Origin: Dolomitihabitans soli
Lineage (GTDB): Bacteria; Actinomycetota; Actinomycetes; Streptosporangiales; Streptosporangiaceae
Direction of reading: 5' to 3'
Length of the DNA stretch: 64,000 bases
Assembly: GCF_022213955.1 (NCBI RefSeq)
Contig: NZ_JAKNTW010000028.1
Location: forward strand, 1 to 64,000
The notes below the pieces were generated by a model, which was given only the letters and a program-made list of their open reading frames with translations, was not told the DNA's origin and did not search any database. Below are positions 12,570 through 21,149 of the stretch, piece by piece (position 1 is the first letter of the stretch; each line of letters opens with the position of its first letter). Position numbers and translations under genes: made by a program.

Positions 12570-14209
12570 TGCGGATTATGGCCCAGCTCGCCATGGTGAT
12601 GAACCTGGACAAGTGCATCGGATGCCACACCTGCTCGGTGACCTGCAAACAGACCTGGACCAACCGGCCCGGGGTCGAATACGTCTGGTTCAACAACGTG
12701 GAGACCCGACCGGGCCAGGGCTACCCCCGCCGCTACGAGGACCAGCGTCGGTGGCGCGGCGGCTGGGTGCTGGACCGCAAGGGACGGCTGCGACCGAGGA
12801 CCGGCGGGCGGCTGCGCAGGATGCTGACCATCTTCGCCAACCCGGTGATGCCCTCGATCCACGACTACTACGAGCCGTGGACCTACGACTACGAGAAGCT
12901 GACGACCGCCCCGCTGTCCGACGAGCCGCCGGTGGCCACCCCCCGGTCGCTGCTCAGCGGTGAGCCGATCACCGTCGGCTGGAGTGCCAACTGGGACGAC
13001 AGCCTCGGCGGCAGCCCCGAGACGCTGGTCCGCGACCCGATCGCGGAGAAGCTGGGCGAGCAGGTCAAGCTGGACTTCGAGCGGGCGTTCATGTTCTACC
13101 TGCCGCGCATCTGCGAGCACTGCCTGAACCCCTCGTGCGTCGCCTCCTGCCCGTCCGGCGCGATGTACAAGCGATCGGAGGACGGCATCGTCCTGGTCGA
13201 CCAGGACCGCTGCCGGGGCTGGCGGATGTGCGTCACCGGCTGCCCGTACAAGAAGGTCTACTTCAACCACAAGACCGGCAAGGCCGAGAAGTGCACGTTC
13301 TGCTATCCGCGGGTCGAGGTGGGGCTGCCCACCGTGTGCTCGGAGACGTGCGTCGGGCGGCTGCGCTATCTGGGCCTCATGCTCTACGACGCCGACCGGG
13401 TCGCGGAGGCGGCGTCGGTCACCGCCGACGAGGACCTGTACGAGGCGCAGCTCTCCGTCTTCCTCGACCCCGACGACCCCGCCGTCGCCCGCGCGGCGCT
13501 GGAGGCCGGGATCCCCGAAGAGTGGCTGGCGGCGGCGCGCCGGTCGCCGGTGCGCGACCTGATCGTCCGCTACCGGCTCGCGCTGCCGCTGCATCCGGAG
13601 TTCCGCACCCTGCCGATGGTCTGGTACGTGCCGCCGCTGTCGCCCGTGGTGGACGCGCTCGCCACGACCGGGCACGACGGCGAGGACGCGGGCAACCTGT
13701 TCGGTGCGATCGACGCGCTGCGCATCCCCGTCTCCTACCTGGCCGAGCTGTTCACCGCCGGTGACCCCGGGCCGGTGACGCTGGCGCTGCGCCGCCTGGC
13801 CGCGATGCGCTCGCACATGCGCGCGGTCAACCTCGGCGACGAGCCCGACCCGTCGATCGCCGCCGAGTGCGGCCTCACCGCCGCCGACATCGACGCGATG
13901 TACCGGCTGCTCGCCCTGGCCCGCTACGACGAGCGCTACGTGATCCCCACCGCCTACGAGGGGACCACGCCCGGCCGGATCGAAGAGACGGGATGCAGCC
14001 TCGACTACGACGGCGGCCCCGGCATGAACGGCCCCTTCGGCGAGACCTCCGGCCGTCCGGTGCCCGTCTCCATCGAGAGCTTCCACGGCCTCAAACAACG
14101 CCAGACCAGCGAGGAGGTCACCCGCGACCGGGTGAACCTGCTCAACTGGGACGGCCGGGGCGCCCCCAAGGGCCTGTTCCCGCAACGCGACACCACGGAG
14201 GAGCCGTGA
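12569..14209 (+). CDS. narH: respiratory nitrate reductase beta subunit
   Basis: 546 aa. This electron-transfer subunit carries iron-sulfur clusters between NarI and NarG. The first cluster motif is Cys16, Cys19, Cys22 and Cys26 (CIGCHTCSVTCKQTW). Further groups are CEHCLNPSCVASCPSG, CRGWRMCVTGCPYKK and CTFCYPRVEVG with CSETC. The CRGWRMC group has the Trp replacing a Cys that is typical of the NarH [3Fe-4S] cluster. It starts at the ATG overlapping the narG stop and ends in a GTGA overlap with narJ. Confidence 0.97.
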
Positions 14210-14748
14210 CGACCGCCACCCTGATCCGGCAGGCGGCCTCCGAGCTGCTCTGCTACCCCGACGCCGCGCTCCGCGCCCGGTTGCCCGGCCTCGACTGCCC
14301 GGAACTGGCGCGATTCGTCGAGTACGCCAGGGGGTGCGCGCCCGGCGCGCTGGAGGCGCACTACGTGGAGACGTTCGACCTGCGCCGCCGCTGCTGCCTC
14401 TACCTGACCTACTACACCGACGGCGACACCCGGCGCCGGGGCGCGTCGCTGGCCAGGCTGAAGGTGCTCTACCGGGCCCGCGGCTGGGAGCTGACCGGCG
14501 GCGAGCTGCCCGACTTCCTGCCGGTGATACTGGAGTTCGCCGCCCTGGACGAGGCGGGCGAGCAGGTCCTGCGCAGGCACCGGGCCGGGCTGGAGCTGTT
14601 GCGCACGGCTCTGCGCGACTGCGGCTCGCCGTACGAGTGGGTGGTGGGGGCGGTGTGCGCGACGCTGCCGGAGATCACTCCGCGGGAGCTGGCGAAGGCG
14701 GCGCGTCTCGCGGAGGCCGGGCCGCCCGCCGAGGAGGTCGGGATCTGA
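14206..14748 (+). CDS. narJ: nitrate reductase molybdenum cofactor assembly chaperone
   Basis: 180 aa from a GTG whose last bases overlap the narH stop (GTGA). It is a TorD/NarJ-family cytoplasmic chaperone that holds apo-NarGH until cofactor insertion. The family pattern is visible in the helix with ETFDLRRRCCLYLTYY (about residues 55-70) and the LPDFLPVILEF stretch near residue 105. The GTG start is chosen because it gives the 4-bp overlap and the usual NarJ length. The stop overlaps the narI ATG by one base. Confidence 0.94.
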   Translation: MTTATLIRQAASELLCYPDAALRARLPGLDCPELARFVEYARGCAPGALEAHYVETFDLRRRCCLYLTYYTDGDTRRRGASLARLKVLYRARGWELTGGELPDFLPVILEFAALDEAGEQVLRRHRAGLELLRTALRDCGSPYEWVVGAVCATLPEITPRELAKAARLAEAGPPAEEVGI

Positions 14749-15431
14749 TGAGCTGGATCGAGACCGCGTTGTGGGTGGTCGCGCCTTATCTGACGCTGCT
14801 GGTGCTGGTGCTCGGGCTGGTCTGGCGGTACCGCTACGACCGGTTCGGGTGGACCACGCGTTCCTCGCAGTTGTACGAGCACCGGCTGCTGCGGATCGGC
14901 AGCCCGTTGTTCCACTTCGGGCTGCTGTTCGTGATCGCCGGCCATGTCGTGGGGCTGCTGATCCCGGAGAGCTGGACCGCCGCGGCGGGAGTCCCCGAGT
15001 GGGTCTACCGGTTCTTCTCGGTGACCGTCGGCGTGGTGGCGGGGGTGTGCACGCTGGCCGGGATCACGCTGCTGATCTACCGCCGCCGGACGACGGGCCC
15101 GGTCTTCCTCGCCACGACCAGGAACGACAAGGCCATGTACGTGGTGCTGGTCGCCGCGATCGTGGCCGGGCTGCTGGCCACGATGCTCAGCAGCGGGCTG
15201 GGACATCACGACTACCGGCTGACCGTCTCGCCGTGGTTCCGCGGCATCTGGGTGCTGCGGCCCGACGCCGAGGCGATGACCGCCGCCCCGTGGCCGTTCA
15301 AGCTGCACGCGGCGATCGGCATGCTGCTGTTCGCCGCCTTCCCCTTCACCCGGCTGGTGCACGCCTTCGCGGCCCCCATCGGCTACCCCTTCAGGCCCTA
15401 CATCGTCTACCGCTCCCGGACGCCCCGCTGA
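14748..15431 (+). CDS. narI: respiratory nitrate reductase gamma subunit, cytochrome b
   Basis: 227 aa membrane subunit that oxidises menaquinol and passes electrons to NarH through two b hemes. Five membrane segments are evident. The four axial heme histidines are likely His56 (PLFHFGLLF), His66 (AGHVVG), His187 (KLHAAIG) and His205 (LVHAF). It closes the narGHJI operon and is followed at once by a strong hairpin terminator. Confidence 0.96.
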   Translation: MSWIETALWVVAPYLTLLVLVLGLVWRYRYDRFGWTTRSSQLYEHRLLRIGSPLFHFGLLFVIAGHVVGLLIPESWTAAAGVPEWVYRFFSVTVGVVAGVCTLAGITLLIYRRRTTGPVFLATTRNDKAMYVVLVAAIVAGLLATMLSSGLGHHDYRLTVSPWFRGIWVLRPDAEAMTAAPWPFKLHAAIGMLLFAAFPFTRLVHAFAAPIGYPFRPYIVYRSRTPR

Positions 15432-15462
15432 CCCCGCGCCGGGAAGGGAGTCGGCGCGGGGT
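15431..15462. terminator. hairpin terminator between narI and convergent chitinase
   Basis: A perfect 10-bp stem (15431-15440 with 15453-15462, core CCCCGCGCC) with a 12-nt loop sits at the narI stop codon and 14 bp from the stop of the convergent chitinase. It can serve both directions. It has no T tract, as is common in actinomycetes. Confidence 0.75.
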
Positions 15463-15476
15463 CGGATCGGCGGGAC

Positions 15477-17282
15477 CTACGGGAGTGCGTCGAGGTAGGC
15501 GCGGTGGCTGCGGGAGAACTCCTGGGAGTTGTACTTGTCCCAGTTGATGGACCAGGTCATCAGGCCCCGGAGGTTCGGATAGACGCCTCTGGGCTTGTAC
15601 GGCCCGCAGTTGGCTCCCTTGGCGAGGCAGTCGAACGCCTTCTGCACCTCGCCCACGGTGGTGAAGCCGTTGCCGGCCCAGGGCGCGGCGGGCAGGCCGA
15701 TCGCCACCTGGTCCTGGCGGAGTGCGGGGAAGGTCGTGCCGCCCGCGACGGGGAAGCCCGCGAGCAGCATGTCGGTCATGGCCACGTGGAAGTCGTGGGT
15801 GCCCATGGTGTGGTAGGCGTCGTCGAGCCCCATGATCGGGCCGGAGTTGTAGTCCTGCACGTGGAGCAGGGTCAGGTCGTCGCGCATGGCGTGGATGACG
15901 GGCAGGTAGGAGGCGGCGCGGCGGTCGGCGGAGCCGTTGGCGCCCGGCCCGTAGAACTGGTAGCCGAGCTGCACGAAGAAGGTCTCGGGAGCCATGGTCA
16001 GCACGAACTTCGCGCCGTAGCGGGCCTTGAGGGTGCGCAGGGCCGAGATCAGGTTGACGATCACCGGGGTGGTCGGTGCCCGGAAGTCGGTGTCGCCCTG
16101 GTTGAGATAGAGCGAGTGGCCCTCGAAGTCGATGTCGAGCCCGTCGAGGCCGTACCGGTCGATGATCGCGCCCACCGACTGGACGAAGGCGTCCCGGGCG
16201 GCCGTGGTGGTGAGCTGGACCTGGCCGTTCTGGCCGCCGATGGAGATGAGCACCTTCTTGCCCGCCGCCTGCTTGTCGCGGATCGCGGCGATGAAGTCGG
16301 CCTCGCTCTCGACCCCCGGGCACTCGGCGACCGGGCAGAGCCGGAACCGGATGTCGCCCGAGGTCACCGAGGTGGGCTCGCCGAAGGCCAGGTTGATCAC
16401 GTTCCACTCGTTCGGCACATCACGCATCCGGATATATCCGGATCCGTTGGCGAACGACGCGTGCAGATAGCCGACCAGCACCCGCTTGGGCAACTGCCCG
16501 CCGCCCCCGCCCCCCGCGGAGGTGGTGCCGCTCACCTCGGCGGTGTACGGCGAGCAGTTGCCGGCCTGGTCGCAGGCCCGCACCCGGAACCGGTAGGTGG
16601 TCGCGGCGGCCAGCCCGCTCGCGGTCCAGGCGGTCACGTTCCCGACGTTCGCCGCCGTCCCGCCGTCCCGCGACACCTCGTAGCGAGCGATGGTTCCCGA
16701 GTCGTCGGTGGCGGCCGACCAGCCGAGCCGCAGCGAGCCGGCCGTGGCGCCGCCCACCGTCAGGTTGCCCGGGATCGACGGCGGCGTGGTGTCGCCGCCG
16801 CCGTTCCCGGGCGGGCCGTCGAGCACCACGTCGTCGGCCTGGTAGGCGCCCTGGCCGTACCAGCCGTTGACGTAGACGGTCACCGAGGTGGTGGACGCGC
16901 CGGTGGTGAAGGACGTGGAGAGCTGGGCGTAGGACGACGGCGAGGAGGTCCAGACGCTCTTGTCGGTGGTGCCCGTGCCCGCCGCGCCGAGGAAGACGTA
17001 GCCGCCGCGCACCCACGCGGAGAGCGTGTAGGAGGAGTTCGGCTTGACCGCGACCGCCTGCTGGCAACGGGCGAAGTCGCTGCCGGCGGGGGTGGCCTGG
17101 AGCGCCTTGGACCCGCTGTGGACCGGTGCGGAGATCTCCTGACCACCTGCGCAGGTCCAGCCGGCGAGCCCGTTCTCGAACCCCGGATTGGTCACGATGT
17201 TTGCCGCCGAAGCGCCGGTCGCCGGCAGTACGGCTCCGGCCAGGGCCAGCACGGCCACGGCTGCCACGCGTGCGAACCTCAT
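15477..17282 (-). CDS. secreted GH18 chitinase with CBM and fibronectin type III domain
   Basis: 601 aa. An N-terminal signal peptide (about 1-26, ending ATGASA) precedes a CBM4/9-like carbohydrate-binding module (about 28-155, opening NIVTNPGFENGLAGW). Next come a TPPS linker, one fibronectin type III domain (about 165-250), a glycine linker and a GH18 catalytic domain (about 262-600). The catalytic DxxDxDxE signature is complete as DGLDIDFE, with Glu as the acid. It hydrolyses beta-1,4 GlcNAc linkages in chitin outside the cell. It is separated from the upstream chitinase by a hairpin and five 12-bp repeats, so it probably has its own promoter. Confidence 0.94.
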   Translation of the reverse strand: MRFARVAAVAVLALAGAVLPATGASAANIVTNPGFENGLAGWTCAGGQEISAPVHSGSKALQATPAGSDFARCQQAVAVKPNSSYTLSAWVRGGYVFLGAAGTGTTDKSVWTSSPSSYAQLSTSFTTGASTTSVTVYVNGWYGQGAYQADDVVLDGPPGNGGGDTTPPSIPGNLTVGGATAGSLRLGWSAATDDSGTIARYEVSRDGGTAANVGNVTAWTASGLAAATTYRFRVRACDQAGNCSPYTAEVSGTTSAGGGGGGQLPKRVLVGYLHASFANGSGYIRMRDVPNEWNVINLAFGEPTSVTSGDIRFRLCPVAECPGVESEADFIAAIRDKQAAGKKVLISIGGQNGQVQLTTTAARDAFVQSVGAIIDRYGLDGLDIDFEGHSLYLNQGDTDFRAPTTPVIVNLISALRTLKARYGAKFVLTMAPETFFVQLGYQFYGPGANGSADRRAASYLPVIHAMRDDLTLLHVQDYNSGPIMGLDDAYHTMGTHDFHVAMTDMLLAGFPVAGGTTFPALRQDQVAIGLPAAPWAGNGFTTVGEVQKAFDCLAKGANCGPYKPRGVYPNLRGLMTWSINWDKYNSQEFSRSHRAYLDALP

Positions 17283-17302
17283 TGCGTCTCTTTCACGGTC
17301 GC

Positions 17303-17362
17303 GGATCTCGGAGGGGATCTCGGAGGGGATCTCGGCTGGGATCTCGGCTGGGATCTCGGCTG
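17303..17362 (-). repeat. five tandem 12-bp repeats in the chitinase 5' region
   Basis: Five perfectly contiguous 12-mers occupy 17303-17362: two copies of GGATCTCGGAGG followed by three of GGATCTCGGCTG (plus-strand reading). They begin 20 bp upstream of the chitinase ATG at 17282 and abut the hairpin of the previous gene. Some Streptomyces chitinase promoters carry 12-bp direct repeats with regulatory roles, but this sequence is not that consensus. Promoter, operator or neutral expansion are all possible. Confidence 0.85.
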
Positions 17363-17365
17363 GAA

Positions 17366-17410
17366 GGTACGGCTCGCGCCCGTTGGGGGGGACCAGGCGC
17401 GAGCCGTACC
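17366..17410 (-). terminator. strong hairpin terminator after the second chitinase
   Basis: A perfect 15-bp inverted repeat (17366-17380 with 17396-17410, arm GGTACGGCTCGCGCC) and a 15-nt loop lie 13 bp beyond the stop of the chitinase at 17424-18983. It is the longest perfect stem noticed in the window. No T tract follows. Confidence 0.8.
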
Positions 17411-17423
17411 GGCTTGGCGGGGG

Positions 17424-18983
17424 TCAGAAGCCCGCGGTGATGCGGGTGAACTCCCACTCGGTCTGGGCGATGCCGCTGCAGTTGGAGGTCACGCCGCCGC
17501 CCGGGCAGGGACGGTCGCGGTTGACCGCCCAGTAGGCCAGGCGGGTCAGGCCCTTGGACTTGGCCCAGTCGCGGATCTGGGTCCACGTCTGCGGGCTGGT
17601 CAGCTCCTGCTGGTCGGACAGGCCGTTCATGCCGGAGATGCCCATCCGGGAGTAGGCCACCGCGTCGGTCCACCCGTTGGCCGACTTCAGCGCGTTCTTC
17701 AGCCCTTCCGAGGCGTTGACCGTGTCGGTGTACATGTTGGAGCCGCCGAAGTCGAACGGCATGATCGTGTAGTTGTCGATCGGCACCGCGAGGGCCTTGG
17801 CCTGGTTGATCAGCCGGATGCCGTGCGCGTTGGGGCCGGTCCTGGTGGTGCCGAAGGTCACGACGACCTTGACGTTCGGGTTGTTCTGCTTGACGATCTT
17901 CAGCCCGTTGAGGATGCGGTCCTGCACCGTGTAGTTCTCGAACTCGTCGGTGTTCTCGATGTCGAAGTCGACCACGGCGGGGCCGACCGCGTTGATGACC
18001 TGCTGCACCGCGCCCGCGAAGGCGGCCGGGGTGGAGCAGTTCGGGCCGAGCTTGTTGCCCGACCAGCCGCCGAAGGAGATCTGCACGTTGCCGCCGGCGG
18101 CCTTGATCTGCGAGATCGCCTGGGCGTCGGCGCCGCCGGTCAGCGGCCGGTTGCCGTCCCAGGCCGGGGTGCAACCGCCGCTGGCGAGGATGAACGCCAT
18201 GGTGAAGGACTTGACGCCGGTGGCGCTCATCACGGTGGCGGGCGCGGGCGGGTTCCCCCAGCCCATGTAGAGGTACGGCGCGCCGGCCATCTTGCCGCCC
18301 GGGCCGGGGTTGGTGCAGCCCGTGGTGGTGCCGGTGACCGGCGAACTGGCCCCCGACTCACCCTGCGCGTTGTACGCCTTGACAGTGTAGGTGTGCGTGG
18401 TGCAGGTGGTGAGCCCGGTGATCGTGGTGCTGGTGCCGGTCACCTGGGCCCGCTGCGTGGCGCCCTCGTAGACCCGGTAGCCGGTGACGGTGCCGGTGGA
18501 CGCACCCCAGCTCAGCGAGATGCCGGTGTTCGTGGCCCCGGTCACGGCAGGCGCCCCGGGAGTGCCGGGAGTGCCGGGGTTCGTCCCGCCCGCGCAGGAG
18601 GCGCCGTTGAACGTGCAGTTCGACGGCACCGCGGAGCCGGGGCTGGCGATGAAGCCGAAGCTCACGCTCGCACCGGCGGCCAGCGAGCCGTTCCAGCCCA
18701 CGTTGGTGAAGGTGAACCGCTGACCGTTGCGGGACATGGTGGCGTCCCAGGCGGAGCTGACGTTGCCTCCCGCCGGCAGGTCGATGGCCACCTGCCAGCC
18801 GTTGATCGTGCCGGCGGTGCCGTTGGTGATCGTGTACTTGCCCTCGAACCCGGACCCCCATTCGGAGGTCTTGACGAAGGTCGCGGTGGCCGCTGCCGCA
18901 TGGGCGGGGGCGGCCGCCGCCAGTCCGGCGCCGGTCAGGGCGAGGGCGGTGAGTACGGCGAGAGCCGTACGGCGGAGTCGCAT
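17424..18983 (-). CDS. secreted GH18 chitinase with CBM2 and fibronectin type III domain
   Basis: 519 aa. Signal peptide about 1-30 (ending PAHAAA). A CBM2-type module follows (about 31-130: SEWGSGFEGKYTITNG, FTFTNVGWNGSL, cysteine in SNCTFNGASC). Then come one fibronectin III domain (about 145-220) and a GH18 domain (about 232-519). The catalytic segment reads AVVDFDIEN: the two central Asp residues and catalytic Glu are present, but the first Asp of DxxDxDxE is replaced. It starts 17 bp downstream of the next chitinase's stop and is probably co-transcribed with it. Its CBM2 is nearly identical to that of the neighbour. Confidence 0.92.
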   Translation of the reverse strand: MRLRRTALAVLTALALTGAGLAAAAPAHAAAATATFVKTSEWGSGFEGKYTITNGTAGTINGWQVAIDLPAGGNVSSAWDATMSRNGQRFTFTNVGWNGSLAAGASVSFGFIASPGSAVPSNCTFNGASCAGGTNPGTPGTPGAPAVTGATNTGISLSWGASTGTVTGYRVYEGATQRAQVTGTSTTITGLTTCTTHTYTVKAYNAQGESGASSPVTGTTTGCTNPGPGGKMAGAPYLYMGWGNPPAPATVMSATGVKSFTMAFILASGGCTPAWDGNRPLTGGADAQAISQIKAAGGNVQISFGGWSGNKLGPNCSTPAAFAGAVQQVINAVGPAVVDFDIENTDEFENYTVQDRILNGLKIVKQNNPNVKVVVTFGTTRTGPNAHGIRLINQAKALAVPIDNYTIMPFDFGGSNMYTDTVNASEGLKNALKSANGWTDAVAYSRMGISGMNGLSDQQELTSPQTWTQIRDWAKSKGLTRLAYWAVNRDRPCPGGGVTSNCSGIAQTEWEFTRITAGF

Positions 18984-19000
18984 CGGGGGGTGCTCCTCGG

Positions 19001-20833
19001 CTAGGGAAGGGTGGCGAGGTGGGGCTTGACGGTCTTGGAGAAGTTCCAGTTGGCGGCGGCGTCCCAGTTGATCGACCAGGTCATCGCGCCGCGGATGCCC
19101 GGGTAGGCGCGCGGCGGCACGAAGCTGCCGCAGTTGGTCCTGGTGGCCAGGCAGGTCAGGGCCTGGTTCACCGCCGAGGGGGAGACGACCCCGCCGCCGG
19201 CGGCGCCGGGTCCCGCGGGGAGGCCGAGCGACACCTGGTCGGGACGCAGGCCGTTCTCCAGCTGGATGCAGGCCAGCGCGGTCATGAAGTTGACCGTCCC
19301 CTGGGAGTACGCCTGCGACTGGTCGCAGCCGAGCATCGAGCCCGAGTTGTAGTACTGCATGTGGACGACGGTGAGGATGTCCTTGATGGCGAGGGCGAGC
19401 TGGAAGTAGCCCATGCCGGTCGACTGCATGTCGATGGTCTGCGGGGCCATCGTGATGATCAGATCGGCCCCGGCCTTGGCCCTGAGCTGCCGCAGCGCGT
19501 CGGCCATGTAGGTCGGGTTGAGCCCGTTCTCCAGGTCGATGTCCACGCCGTCGAAGCCGTAGCTCTGCATCAGCGCGTAGGCGCTGTTCGCGAACTGGGT
19601 GGCCGCCTGCGCGCTCGCCACCTGGACCCTGCCGAGTTCGCCGCCGACCGAGAGGATCACCTTCTTGCCCCGGGCGTGCAGGGCCTGGATGTCGGCCTTG
19701 AACTGGGCGTCGGTGTAGCCGCCGACGGCGGTGGCGAGTGCGGGGTCAAGGGTGAAGACGAGCTGGCCGGGTGTGGAGGTCGCCTCGGCGAAGGCCACCG
19801 CCACCAGGTCGTACTCGTTCGGCACCGCGCCGAGCTTCAGTTCGACGGCCGGGTTGACGAAGTTGTGCCAGTAGCCGGTGAGGAAGTGCTTGGGCAGCGG
19901 CCCCGAGGTGCAGCCGGAGGTCGTCACCGTCACCGGGTCGCCGGCCGGGCCCTCGCCGCCCGCGTTGTAGGCCGTGACGGTGTAGGTGTACGCGGTGCAG
20001 GCGGTCAGCCCGGTGATCGTGGCGGAGGTGCCGGTGACCGTGGTGACCAGCGTGGTCCCGCGGCGGATCCGGTAGCCCGTCACGGTGCCCGAGGCGGCCG
20101 TCCAGCTCAGCGCGACGCTGGTGTTCGTGATGGCGCCGACCGTCACCGGACCGGTCTTGCCCGGCACGCCGCCGGTGCAGCCGGTGGTCGTCCCGGTCAC
20201 CGGGTCACTGGCGGGAGACTCGCCCGCGGAGTTGTACGCCTTGACGGTGTAGGTGTGCGCCTCACAGGTTCCCAGCGAGCCGATCGTGGCGCTGGTGGCC
20301 GTGACAGTGGCCTTGACAACGGTCCCTTCGTAGACCCGGTATCCGGTCACCGTGCCGCTCGACGCGGACCAGTTCAGCGAGATCGACGAGGCCGTCGAGG
20401 TCGCGGCGGGCGTGCCCGGCTTGCCCGGGACCGCCGGGTTGCCGTCGCCGCCGCAGGAGGCGCCGTTGAGCGTGCAGTTCGAGGGCACCGCGGAACCGGG
20501 GCTCGCGATGAAGCCGAAGCTCACGCTCGCCCCCGGCGGCAGCGAGCCGTTCCAGCCCACGTTGGCGAAGGTGAACCGCTGCCCGTTGCGGGACATGGTG
20601 GCGTCCCAGGACGAGCTGACCGCGCCCCCCGCGGGCAGGTCGAACGCCACCTGCCAGCCGTTGATCGCGGTGCCGGTGCCATTGGTGATCGTGTACTTGC
20701 CCTCGAACGCCGATCCCCAGCTCGACGTCTTGACGAAGGTGGCCGTCGCGGAGGCGGCCTGCGCGGGTCCGGTCATGACGAGTGCGGACATCGCAGCGAG
20801 CAACGCCACGACGAGAATACGGAGAATTCGCAT
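19001..20833 (-). CDS. secreted GH18 chitinase with CBM2 and two fibronectin type III domains
   Basis: 610 aa from the ATG at 20833, preceded by GAGGG. Signal peptide about 1-27 (ending GPAQAA). CBM2 (about 28-130), fibronectin III (about 145-225), a second fibronectin III (about 230-310) and a GH18 domain (about 318-610) follow. The signature DGVDIDLE is complete. The enzyme is extracellular and degrades chitin. This is the first gene of a likely two-gene chitinase operon. Its promoter (20947-20975) is followed at once by a 25-bp palindrome overlapping the predicted transcription start, which suggests repression lifted by a chitin-derived sugar. Confidence 0.94.
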   Translation of the reverse strand: MRILRILVVALLAAMSALVMTGPAQAASATATFVKTSSWGSAFEGKYTITNGTGTAINGWQVAFDLPAGGAVSSSWDATMSRNGQRFTFANVGWNGSLPPGASVSFGFIASPGSAVPSNCTLNGASCGGDGNPAVPGKPGTPAATSTASSISLNWSASSGTVTGYRVYEGTVVKATVTATSATIGSLGTCEAHTYTVKAYNSAGESPASDPVTGTTTGCTGGVPGKTGPVTVGAITNTSVALSWTAASGTVTGYRIRRGTTLVTTVTGTSATITGLTACTAYTYTVTAYNAGGEGPAGDPVTVTTSGCTSGPLPKHFLTGYWHNFVNPAVELKLGAVPNEYDLVAVAFAEATSTPGQLVFTLDPALATAVGGYTDAQFKADIQALHARGKKVILSVGGELGRVQVASAQAATQFANSAYALMQSYGFDGVDIDLENGLNPTYMADALRQLRAKAGADLIITMAPQTIDMQSTGMGYFQLALAIKDILTVVHMQYYNSGSMLGCDQSQAYSQGTVNFMTALACIQLENGLRPDQVSLGLPAGPGAAGGGVVSPSAVNQALTCLATRTNCGSFVPPRAYPGIRGAMTWSINWDAAANWNFSKTVKPHLATLP

Positions 20834-20914
20834 ACAGCCCTCGGCCTGTTGTGATGGGGGGTGGAGGATCAAGCGGGAGGGAAACGTCGAACGGCTCTGT
20901 TCGTGTTCACAATT

Positions 20915-20939
20915 ACTTTTAGGAAAGTTTCCTAAAAGT
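20915..20939 (-). promoter_or_regulatory. 25-bp operator palindrome at the chitinase promoter
   Basis: A perfect inverted repeat with 12-nt arms (ACTTTTAGGAAA) around one central base occupies 20915-20939. It begins about 8 bp downstream of the -10 box, so it covers the predicted start site. The core AGGAAAGTTTCCT resembles operators bound by ROK- or LacI-type sugar repressors upstream of actinobacterial polysaccharide-hydrolase genes. The binding protein is not encoded in this window. Confidence 0.75.
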
Positions 20940-20946
20940 TGCTTGG

Positions 20947-20975
20947 ATCGTAGCCCTGACTACCGCGTCTTACAA
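20947..20975 (-). promoter_or_regulatory. promoter of the chitinase operon
   Basis: On the minus strand TTGTAA (20970-20975), a 17-bp spacer and TACGAT (20947-20952) form a good sigma-70-type promoter, about 115 bp upstream of the chitinase ATG at 20833. The operator palindrome lies directly downstream. Confidence 0.65.
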
Positions 20976-20987
20976 GGCCCAAAACAA

Positions 20988-21021
20988 ACGCCGGGGACCA
21001 CCTCTCGGTGATCCCCGGCGT
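20988..21021 (-). terminator. intrinsic terminator on the minus strand
   Basis: A perfect 10-bp stem (20988-20997 with 21012-21021) is followed on the minus strand by TTTGTTTT, a classical rho-independent terminator. It stands 17 bp after the TAG at 21038-21040 that ends a short open frame, and downstream of the MFS gene. Confidence 0.8.
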
Positions 21022-21037
21022 GGGTCGCGCCCGGCCC

Positions 21038-21130
21038 CTACTCCGCCCGCAGGCGCTCGCCGTACGCCATGGCTCCGATCTCCTCCCACGACGCGCCCCT
21101 GACCTGTGCTCGCAGCCCGTGCCCAGCACG
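21038..21130 (-). pseudogene. possible C-terminal remnant of a lost gene
   Basis: Directly before the intrinsic terminator, the minus strand reads an open frame ending GASWEEIGAMAYGERLRAE and a TAG stop at 21038-21040. The GASWEEIG segment resembles the helix-turn-helix of small actinobacterial regulators (usual form GASWxEIGxALGVSRQ), but the recognition helix is not intact. No start or full domain is present, so this looks like the tail of a deleted gene that kept its terminator. Spurious reading is possible. Confidence 0.3.
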
Positions 21131-21149
21131 CGGCCCTGCCTCGCGCTCG

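Noticed and set aside
17303-17362. The 12-bp repeats as a CRISPR or as the known Streptomyces chitinase direct repeat
   Set aside because: They are contiguous without spacers and do not match the TGGTC-type Streptomyces repeat.
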